Part shown: positions 5,236 through 10,154 of the stretch, piece after piece | Position numbering within the stretch: the stretch's first letter is position 1 | Layout: every line of letters begins with the position of its first letter | Source of the DNA: Planctomycetota bacterium | GTDB lineage: Bacteria > Planctomycetota > Planctomycetia > Pirellulales > Pirellulaceae | Direction of reading: 5' to 3' | Assembly: GCA_026692885.1 (NCBI GenBank) | Contig: JAPLNJ010001097.1 | Span: forward strand, 1 to 10,154 | DNA: 10,154 bases | The notes under the pieces: generated by a model | What the model saw: the letters and a program-made list of their open reading frames with translations, nothing else | Databases searched by the model: none | Told to the model about the DNA's origin: nothing | Program-made: the position numbers and the translations under genes

Positions 5236-6204
5236 ATGAGTGCCACCAAACCTGATGTCAAACGTTGCGCACGTTACCAGCGTGTGTTGACCGTGCTGAC
5301 GAACAACACCGAACTCCCGCTGGCCGAAGTCAAGTTGGCCTGTGCGGAGGAGGCGCCGGCGTTCGTCACGCGCGTCGTCCGGGAACTGACCCACGACGGC
5401 TACCTGGAAGCCCTGGGGAAGGGCAAACTCGCAGCCTACCGCTGGCGAGGCGAGCCGGAGCGGTTCTCCGCCGCCGATTGGATCGCATCGAAGGTCTACA
5501 CGAACCGGATGACGCTCTCCCCGGTGTCCGATCGGCCGCGGGAACGTTTGCTGGCCCACGGCGCCGCGTCGCTGCGCACGGCGGAGTTGTTGGCCATCCT
5601 GATCCGTGCGGGCCGATCCGGCGAGTCGGTCCTGCAGGTCGGGGAGAAGCTGGCGGCCAAGTTTGCCGACGAGCTCGACCGTCTGCCGGATGCGGGCCGC
5701 GGCGAGTTGCGGAAGATCAGCTCGGCCGTGGCCGACACGGCCTACTGCCAAGTCATGGCCGGGATCGAACTCGGCCGGCGTGTGGCCGAGGCGACTGCCG
5801 GTCGCTCGCAGAAAGCGGCGATGGTGCGGGACACGGCGGAAGCGATCGCGTTCTGTCGCGCCAAGTTCTTCCGCCTGGCGGAGGACGGCGACCAGGAGGA
5901 GTTCCACATCGTCACCTTGAGCACCAAGAACCAAGTCATCAGCACGCACCAAATCACCATCGGGTTGCTCGATCAGTGCATGGTCCATCCGCGCGAGGTG
6001 TTCCGACCGGCGATTAAGGACGCCGCCAAGTCGATCATCCTGATCCACAATCATCCGTCCGGCGATCCGACGCCTTCCGACAAGGATCTGCAATTGACCC
6101 GTCGCCTGGAGGAAGTCGGCCAGCTACTGGGGATTCAGGTCTTGGATCACATTATCGTCGCACGCACCGGCATCCTCAGCATCCACGAAAGCCCCGGTGG
6201 ATAG
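5236..6204 (+). CDS. radC: RadC-family JAB/MPN domain protein with N-terminal extension
   Basis: The 322-residue protein is longer than the E. coli RadC of about 222. Residues from about 95 are standard RadC: the N-terminal helical part 'RPRERLLAHGAASLRTAELL' (100-119) and a JAMM/MPN metalloprotease-like core with E254 (HPREVF), H271 and H273 (HNHPSGDPTPS) and D284, which fits E...HxH-x10-D exactly. The end, 'GILSIHES', is also typical. RadC's biochemical role is unsettled despite its 'DNA repair' name, and the JAMM centre suggests a zinc hydrolase. Residues 1-75 form an extra domain resembling a small winged helix (for example 'VVRELTHDGYLEALGKGK...AYRWR'), which may bind DNA. ATG 5236 has no strong ribosome binding site. 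The gene converges with fur, with 3 nt between stop codons. Confidence 0.9.
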   Translation: MSATKPDVKRCARYQRVLTVLTNNTELPLAEVKLACAEEAPAFVTRVVRELTHDGYLEALGKGKLAAYRWRGEPERFSAADWIASKVYTNRMTLSPVSDRPRERLLAHGAASLRTAELLAILIRAGRSGESVLQVGEKLAAKFADELDRLPDAGRGELRKISSAVADTAYCQVMAGIELGRRVAEATAGRSQKAAMVRDTAEAIAFCRAKFFRLAEDGDQEEFHIVTLSTKNQVISTHQITIGLLDQCMVHPREVFRPAIKDAAKSIILIHNHPSGDPTPSDKDLQLTRRLEEVGQLLGIQVLDHIIVARTGILSIHESPGG

Positions 6205-6209
6205 GGCTT
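6189..6209. terminator. Possible bidirectional hairpin between radC and fur ends
   Basis: AAGCCC (6189-6194) pairs with GGGCTT (6204-6209) across a 9-nt loop that spans most of the radC stop. The two stop codons are only 3 nt apart, so termination in either direction must occur here or inside the opposite gene. The stem is short and lacks T-tracts. Confidence 0.3.
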
Positions 6210-6681
6210 AGGTAGCGTGCGCACACTCCGCGCAGAGGCCGTGGATCAGGAAGCGGTGGCCGGAGACTTGGAAGTGTTGCTCCTGAGCCACGCGATGCGC
6301 GAGCGCCACCAGTTCTTCGCTCTTGAACTCCAGCAACCGGTGGCAGCGGTTGCAGTACAGGTGGTCGTGTTGCGGATAGCCGTAGTCGTGCTCGTAGACC
6401 GCCCGCCCATCGAGTTCGAACTTGCGCAACAGGCCGGCATCCACGAATTCGGCGAGGGTCCGATAGACTGTCGGTCGGCTGACGTAACCGGATGCGCCCT
6501 TGGCAGGCAACTGAGCGATCAGTTGGTCAGCATCGAAATGCTGATGATGGGCAAAGATATGTTCGACCAGGATGCGACGTTGCTCGGTGTTCCGCATCCC
6601 CTGGCTTTGCAGATACTGCTGGAAGCGCTGTCGGGGCGACAGCGTCACTTGCACCGCACTTAGGGGCGTACTCTTGGCCAT
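6208..6681 (-). CDS. Fur-family metal-responsive transcriptional regulator
   Basis: The 157-residue protein has the full Fur layout. The N-terminal winged helix has 'MRNTEQRRILVEHIF' (29-43), HHQHFDADQL (45-54) and the recognition helix SRPTVYRTLAEFVDAGLL (68-85). The C-terminal dimerisation domain has HDHLYCNRCHRLLEF (105-119) and HGLCAEC (147-153). The two CxxC pairs (C110/C113 and C150/C153) make the structural zinc site, and the histidines around 45-48 and 105-107 are candidate sensing ligands. It would repress iron, zinc or peroxide-response genes; Fur, Zur and PerR cannot be told apart here. Its ATG shares one base with the stop of the upstream flgM-like gene (TGATG), so the two form an operon and are translationally coupled. 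Confidence 0.9.
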   Translation of the reverse strand: MAKSTPLSAVQVTLSPRQRFQQYLQSQGMRNTEQRRILVEHIFAHHQHFDADQLIAQLPAKGASGYVSRPTVYRTLAEFVDAGLLRKFELDGRAVYEHDYGYPQHDHLYCNRCHRLLEFKSEELVALAHRVAQEQHFQVSGHRFLIHGLCAECAHAT

Positions 6682-6962
6682 CAGCCGCTGATCTCATCCA
6701 ACAACCGGCCCAAGGCGATATCCAAGTTCTGGTCCGTCTCGTAGGCCCCGTCGGCGATCTGGGCGCGAAGTTCGGCAACCCGGTCCGCCCGGATGTCCGG
6801 CAGGTCTCGCACCTGGCTCACCAAGTTTGCCTCGGGTGAAATATCCAATTCATCCACACCGAACCAGGAATCGGTCGGTGGGGCCGACTGTGCGGCCTGG
6901 GTGCGGTGCGGGCCGCTGATCGGCTGGGCGCCATGAATGCTGGCGATACCGTGAATCTGCAT
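6681..6962 (-). CDS. flgM: FlgM-like anti-sigma-28 factor
   Basis: The 93-residue protein has a disordered N-terminus (MQIHGIASIHGAQPISGPH, Gly/Pro/Ser-rich) and a C-terminal FlgM segment: ELDISPEANLVSQV, 'DLPDIRADRVAELRAQIADG', then YETDQNLDIALGRLLDEI. In the family the C-terminal half binds the flagellar sigma factor (FliA) and keeps it inactive until FlgM is exported. GGGGAG lies 6 nt before ATG 6962 and supports that start. The gene overlaps fur by one base. No other flagellar gene is in the window, so the role is inferred from sequence alone. Coupling an anti-sigma factor to a metal regulator is unusual compared with enteric bacteria. Confidence 0.8.
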   Translation of the reverse strand: MQIHGIASIHGAQPISGPHRTQAAQSAPPTDSWFGVDELDISPEANLVSQVRDLPDIRADRVAELRAQIADGAYETDQNLDIALGRLLDEISG

Positions 6963-7086
6963 CTTGTTCTCCCCGTAAGACTACGAAAATCAAGCTGTGA
7001 CAGGTGGAGTTCACTGGACCAGCGGATGGTCGAAGTTGGCAGGCCCTCGGCTACCCCGATCTCGTGCGCTGACTTTCGCTCAGTCG

Positions 7087-7092
7087 ATTATA
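7087..7092 (-). promoter_or_regulatory. Possible -10 box (TATAAT on minus strand) upstream of flgM-fur
   Basis: The minus strand reads TATAAT here, about 125 nt upstream of the flgM start. No good -35 hexamer is seen, so it is offered only as a candidate for the flgM-fur operon. Confidence 0.3.
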
Positions 7093-7115
7093 CGTTACAC
7101 CCGTTTTCGTTGGCA

Positions 7116-7175
7116 CCGCGTTCCATGTTGCCGCGTTCCATGTCGCCGCGTTCCAGGTCGCCGCGATTCGGGTCG
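7116..7175 (+). repeat. Tandem repeat, four 15-bp units
   Basis: The unit CCGCGTTCCATGTCG occurs at 7116-7130, 7131-7145, 7146-7160 and 7161-7175. The second unit differs from the first by one base, the third by one from the second, and the fourth by more (CCGCGATTCGGGTCG). The unit length is a multiple of three, but no surrounding gene is convincing, so it is read as an intergenic minisatellite. Confidence 0.85.
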
Positions 7176-7354
7176 CGGCGTGCCGTCCGTGCGTTGGGGA
7201 GGTGACTTCGCAAACGCAATCACGAAATGCTACTCCCTCTATCGTCCAGCGGCTAGCAACGCTTCAACCCAAAGTGATTCAGACCCCTTTGTACCGCTGA
7301 CACCTAGCGCTTTTTCAAGGCTAAGAATTAGGGTCGCGCTAAGTAAGCGGCAAA

Positions 7355-7392
7355 GCGCTAGCCGCCGGTGGCTCGCCACCGGCGGCTAGCGC
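7355..7392. repeat. Perfect palindrome, 18-bp stem with 2-nt centre
   Basis: GCGCTAGCCGCCGGTGGC (7355-7372) is the exact reverse complement of 7375-7392, with TC between. The core CCGGTGGC...GCCACCGG together with CTAGC ends is a sequence type I recall as abundant in planctomycete intergenic regions. It has no T-tract and no adjacent gene end, so it is more likely a REP-like element than a terminator. Confidence 0.9.
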
Positions 7393-7716
7393 CGTGCCGC
7401 TCACAACCCTAAACTCAAGCTTTGACAAAGCACTAGCCCCGCCGCTTGCGGAATCTTTGGCGACACAAGTCTATCTACTGCCGACTCGGAGGGGAACGAA
7501 ATCCAGACAGGCAACACATGGCGAAGCTGTGCGACAAGCTGACAAGTCAATTTCCGAAGTCTTGCCGACTGCGGGAATCTGCGGTTGGCGAAGCCACCGT
7601 CTTGCTTCACCTACTGTCCTTTACGTTCTCGCGCGAGCGGCGGTTCTGCCCTCCGTGGTTTTTCTCCTAATTTTCGGCTGACACCACAGCCGTCACGCTC
7701 CGAGGCTGTGCTTCTT

Positions 7717-7798
7717 CCGTAGCATGGCTCTCCAGAGCCGTGCAGTTCGTCGCGAAATCCCGAGCAAATCTACACGGCTCTGGAGAGCCGTGCTACGG
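7717..7798. repeat. 26-bp inverted repeat of two palindromic units (BIME-like)
   Basis: Arm 7717-7742 and arm 7773-7798 are reverse complements except for one position (T in the left arm where C is expected), with a 30-nt spacer. Each arm contains its own small palindrome, CACGGCTCT and AGAGCCGTG around two bases. Two palindromic units facing each other resemble bacterial interspersed mosaic elements built from REP sequences. No RAYT-type transposase is present in the window. Confidence 0.8.
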
Positions 7799-7899
7799 GC
7801 CATGCCATCACCCGGCAGTTTACGAAATCACGGCCTCGGTCGCAAGATCGAACCGAGGCTTGCTAGCACTGGCCCGGAGGATTCGTCGGTTCAGCTGCC

Positions 7900-8271
7900 T
7901 CACCAAACTCCACCGAGTTCACGACGGATCGAGGCGTAGCAGTAGCTCAGGATCAGCCACGTGAGCCACAGCAGCAGTCCTGTGTACAGGACGACAAGGA
8001 TCGTCCACACGATCTTCGCCGACCACGAAAAGCTGCGACTGGACCACAACAACGGCAAGCCGAACACGGCGGCGGCGCCGAACAACATGACCAGGATGAA
8101 CCAACGGCTGTCGAGCCACCGCCGCTGAGCTGCGCGTCGAGGCGGGGCCCCCTCGATTGCGGCGCGCGGTGCTGCGGTCGCGGCGCCGCACTGTATACAA
8201 TGCTCAACCGCGGCTGGCAGTTGGGCCGCACAAGTCGGGCAGACGATCGTGGTGACCAGTTGTGATGGCAT
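7900..8271 (-). CDS. Zinc-ribbon membrane protein, hypothetical
   Basis: The 123-residue protein starts with a short zinc ribbon: CPTC (C11, C14) and CIQC (C25, C28), each followed by short turns. A Pro/Ala/Arg-rich linker (30-55) leads to two strong hydrophobic segments, about 57-76 (WFILVMLFGAAAVFGLPLLW) and 87-112 (IVWTILVVLYTGLLLWLTWL). The ribbon would lie in the cytoplasm with the positively charged linker. Small zinc-ribbon/2-TM proteins are common in planctomycetes, without a known function as far as I recall. The ATG at 8271 has no clear ribosome binding site. The gene is divergent from the solute-binding protein gene. Confidence 0.75.
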   Translation of the reverse strand: MPSQLVTTIVCPTCAAQLPAAVEHCIQCGAATAAPRAAIEGAPPRRAAQRRWLDSRWFILVMLFGAAAVFGLPLLWSSRSFSWSAKIVWTILVVLYTGLLLWLTWLILSYCYASIRRELGGVW

Positions 8272-8465
8272 GCGTCAGGGAGCGAGTTCAAAGGCCGCCG
8301 ATGCGACGGAAGATGCGACGGAAGGTATCCTTCTCGTTCTTGAGCGGGCGGGGTAGATTGATAGGCTGCACACGGCTAAACGGGCCGATACCAGTCGCGT
8401 GCGGTGCCGTTCACGGTGCAGATTGTACGTTCCTTCCCCAAACCGCGACAACGGGCTAACCGCCA
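8272..8465. other. Divergent intergenic region with a 12-bp tandem repeat
   Basis: This separates the zinc-ribbon protein (-) from the solute-binding protein (+), so both promoters should lie here. GATGCGACGGAA is repeated exactly in tandem at 8300-8311 and 8312-8323. No clear -35/-10 pair or strong ribosome binding site is visible. Confidence 0.5.
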
Positions 8466-9950
8466 ATGGTCAAGGATTTCCCTTTCCTTTCGCTGATTCT
8501 CCCCGCGGCGTGGCTGCGCGTGGCGGTACTGCTGCCGCTGCTGTGTGGCTGTCCGCGGCCGGCGGAGCAGGTCTCGCCACCGGAAGCATCGCAGACGCAT
8601 CAGCCGCCGCTGCGAGTGTTGGTCGTCGATGACCCGGGTCTGGCGGCGGCGGTCGAGCGGCAGTGGCGGGCGCGGGCCGAAGGCGAGATCGAAGTGCGTC
8701 CGATGAGCACCGCCGAGTTGCTGGACCCACGCCGTAAACGGCTGGCCGCCGACGCGGTGATCTACCCCGCCGGCTTGATCGGCGAGTTGGCCGAACGCGA
8801 ATTGATCGTGCCGATCAGCGACGACGTGCTCGGCAGTCCGGAGTTGGCGCGACGCGACATCTTTGACTTGCTCCGCCAGGCGGAAATGGGGTGGGGCGAG
8901 CGGACGTATGCCGTACCGTTCGGTTCGCCGCAATTGACGCTGCTCTACCGCCGTGACCTGTTCGAGAAGCTCGGCTTGCAGCCGCCGGAGTCGTGGGCCA
9001 AGTATTGTGAAGCCGCCGCCCGGCTGTCGAACCGCGCAGCCCTCGGTGACCTGGCGCCTGCGGAACCGGCGGCGTGGCACGGCACTGTCGAGCCGTGGGG
9101 GCCGGGCTGGGCCGGGCAGGTGTTGCTGGCCCGTGCAGCGGGTTACGCGCGTCACCGCAACTACTTTTCCGCGTTGTTCGACGCGGACACGATGGAGCCG
9201 CTGATTGCCGGACCGCCCTTCGTGCGGGCCTTGGAAGAACTGGTGGCGTCGGCCCCCTACTGCCCGCCCGACGCGGTCACTTATGGCCCGGCCGAGGCGC
9301 GTCACACGCTGCTGGCGGGCCACTGTGCGATGGCCTTGACTTGGCCCAGCCACGCCGAGGCGGAAGCCGCGGGTGACGTTGCGAAAGCGGCGCAGCCGGT
9401 GGCCTTGGCGGTGGCGGAACTGCCGCCGTCGACCCAGGTCTACCATCCGGGCGAGGCGCAGTGGCTGCCGCGCGAGAACGGGGAAACCGGTTACGTTCCG
9501 CTGCTCAGCGTGGCGGGCCGCCTCGGCTCCGTCACGCAAGGGGCGGCCCAGACGCAGGTCGCTCTCAAGTTTCTGTTGCGGCTGTGCAGTTCCGAGTGGA
9601 GTGAGCAGATCTCACCGTTCAGTCCCGACACCACCGTTTATCGGACATCGCAGATCAAGCAGGCGCGGGCCTGGGTCGACGCGAGCATCGAGCCGGTGGT
9701 CGCGGAGCAATACGCCGAATTGGTGAAGCAGACCCAACGGCGTCGCCTGTGGTTGTTCTCCGTGCGGATTCCCGGCCGGGCGCGTTACCTGGCCGCCTTG
9801 GATGAAGCCGTCCAGCAATCGCTCCGCGGCGAGAAGCCGGCCGCGGAATGCCTGCAGGCGGCAGCCGAGCAGTGGCGTGCGATCACGCAGGAAGTGGGGG
9901 TCGAGTCGCAGCAGAGGGCGTATGCGCGGAGTCTGGGGATGCTGCCGTAG
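8466..9950 (+). CDS. Extracellular solute-binding protein, family 1 (lipoprotein)
   Basis: The 494-residue protein begins with a lipoprotein leader: hydrophobic residues 5-26 and a lipobox LCGC with acylated C29, so it would be anchored outside the cytoplasmic membrane. The body has the family-1 (sugar/glycerol-3-phosphate type) pattern: first strand 'LRVLVVDDPGLAAAVERQW', 'ADAVIYPAGLIGELAERE', then 'YAVPFGSPQLTLLYRRDLFEKLGL' (about residues 147-170), the most diagnostic part, where the protein re-enters the first lobe. 'LLAGHCAMALTWPSHAEAE' and 'GYVPLLSVAGRLGSV' follow as expected. The ligand is probably a carbohydrate but is not predictable. Permease and ATPase partners are not in the window; the 200 nt after the stop hold a hairpin and no clear gene. 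ATG 8466 was chosen because it gives a complete leader, although its ribosome binding site is poor. Confidence 0.85.
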   Translation: MVKDFPFLSLILPAAWLRVAVLLPLLCGCPRPAEQVSPPEASQTHQPPLRVLVVDDPGLAAAVERQWRARAEGEIEVRPMSTAELLDPRRKRLAADAVIYPAGLIGELAERELIVPISDDVLGSPELARRDIFDLLRQAEMGWGERTYAVPFGSPQLTLLYRRDLFEKLGLQPPESWAKYCEAAARLSNRAALGDLAPAEPAAWHGTVEPWGPGWAGQVLLARAAGYARHRNYFSALFDADTMEPLIAGPPFVRALEELVASAPYCPPDAVTYGPAEARHTLLAGHCAMALTWPSHAEAEAAGDVAKAAQPVALAVAELPPSTQVYHPGEAQWLPRENGETGYVPLLSVAGRLGSVTQGAAQTQVALKFLLRLCSSEWSEQISPFSPDTTVYRTSQIKQARAWVDASIEPVVAEQYAELVKQTQRRRLWLFSVRIPGRARYLAALDEAVQQSLRGEKPAAECLQAAAEQWRAITQEVGVESQQRAYARSLGMLP

Positions 9951-9974
9951 CGTCGTACCTCGGCCGAGCCTTCT

Positions 9975-10004
9975 CCCCTCGCCCCGGTACGCCGGGGAGA
10001 GGGG
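9975..10004 (+). repeat. 13-bp hairpin after the solute-binding protein gene
   Basis: CCCCTCGCCCCGG (9975-9987) pairs with CCGGGGAGAGGGG (9992-10004), with one mismatch (G9981/A9998) and a TACG loop. It begins 25 nt after the stop and could end transcription, but the GC-rich sequence and missing T-run fit a dispersed repeat at least as well. A degenerate relative may lie at about 90-119. Confidence 0.75.
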
Positions 10005-10154
10005 CCGGGGGTGGGCCGCGAAAAATTGTATCCCAGAGAGTCCTTGCAATGGTGCGATCTGGTCCGGCTTTTGTTCCAGCTTGGCATGTCTGCTCCCCAT
10101 CCGGGCTTGCCCCGAATGGTACGAGGTTAAGCGGAACCTCCGATCCCCACTGGG
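10005..10154. other. Right end of window, no gene recognised
   Basis: No frame with a convincing start is visible. The last 40 bases (GGTTAAGCGGAACCTCC and following) are not recognised and could be the edge of a repeat or of an element lying beyond the window. Confidence 0.4.

Larger units (their letters stand above)
6963..7899. other. About 940-nt non-coding, repeat-rich region
   Basis: No convincing gene is present. Plus-strand frames of 95-130 codons lie at 6906-7205, 6997-7389 and 7394-7681, but they run through tandem repeats or palindromes, lack ribosome binding sites and have unnatural composition. The region holds the flgM leader, a 4 x 15-bp tandem repeat (7116-7175), a small TAGCGC/GCGCTA inverted pair (7305-7310 and 7336-7341), the perfect palindrome at 7355-7392, a CACAGCC/GGCTGTG pair (7685-7691 and 7704-7710) and the 26-bp inverted repeat at 7717-7798. 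It looks like a site where small palindromic elements collect. Confidence 0.6.

Noticed and set aside
4720..6093. A 457-codon open frame on the minus strand
   Set aside because: It lies antisense to radC and the oxidoreductase leader, is Arg/Gly/Leu-rich without recognisable domains, and is explained by high GC codon bias of radC.
7116..7175. CRISPR array
   Set aside because: The units are 15 bp and directly adjacent with no spacers, and no cas gene is present.
6906..7389. Plus-strand frames across the tandem repeat
   Set aside because: The Pro-Arg-Ser repeats come from the 15-bp DNA repeat, and there is no start signal or natural protein composition around them.
7394..7681. 95-codon plus-strand frame
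   Set aside because: Starts inside the edge of a palindrome-rich region, has no ribosome binding site and no recognisable motif.
7684..7710. CACAGCC/GGCTGTG inverted pair as a terminator
   Set aside because: The stem is only 7 bp with a 12-nt loop, there is no T-run and no gene ends nearby.
8376..9539. A 387-codon open frame on the minus strand
   Set aside because: It is antisense to the solute-binding protein, is rich in Arg/Gln/His repeats, and shows no domain; a shadow frame.

Overview
The window looks like chromosomal DNA of a GC-rich planctomycete, probably Pirellulales-like. Supporting this are a Tat-type leader of the planctomycete Gfo/Idh/MocA oxidoreductase kind, a FlgM-type anti-sigma-28 factor with the planctomycete-style 'MQIHG' N-terminus, a RadC with an N-terminal extension, and several long GC-rich palindromes of the kind scattered through planctomycete intergenic regions. 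The lineage call is inference from recalled families, not a search.

Layout. Bases 1-403 are non-coding and hold a 61-nt near-perfect hairpin. Bases 404-1871 hold a TPR-protein gene that changes reading frame near 1089 and probably has an internal deletion. Bases 2012-3867 hold the most interesting unit: an ABC/SMC-type ATPase overlapping by 4 nt (ATGA) a small TOPRIM protein of the DUF4435/OLD kind. It has its own consensus TATAAT box, and sampled base composition is lower in GC than the flanks. The two-gene architecture matches PARIS (AriA/AriB) anti-phage systems and is related in logic to OLD and Gabija nucleases. Its right end runs into a minus-strand AF2212-like (DUF104) antitoxin gene that loses its normal C-terminus and has no toxin partner. 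Bases 4162-4745 carry two small minus-strand hypothetical frames overlapping as GTGA. Bases 4960-5100 are the truncated N-terminus of a Gfo/Idh/MocA oxidoreductase. Together 404-5100 reads as an accessory region with one apparently intact cassette among broken genes.

From 5236 the window is housekeeping-like: radC (+) converges on a minus-strand flgM-fur pair, with 3 nt between the ends of radC and fur. About 940 nt (6963-7899) without a convincing gene follow, containing a 4 x 15-bp tandem repeat, a perfect 18-bp-stem palindrome and a 26-bp inverted repeat made of two palindromic units. Then come a small zinc-ribbon membrane protein (-) and, divergently, a lipoprotein family-1 solute-binding protein (+), followed by another long hairpin at 9975-10004.

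Working together: the ATPase and TOPRIM protein are almost certainly co-translated partners, and FlgM and Fur are co-transcribed. The remaining genes show no obvious shared pathway. No tRNA, rRNA, CRISPR array or transposase was recognised.
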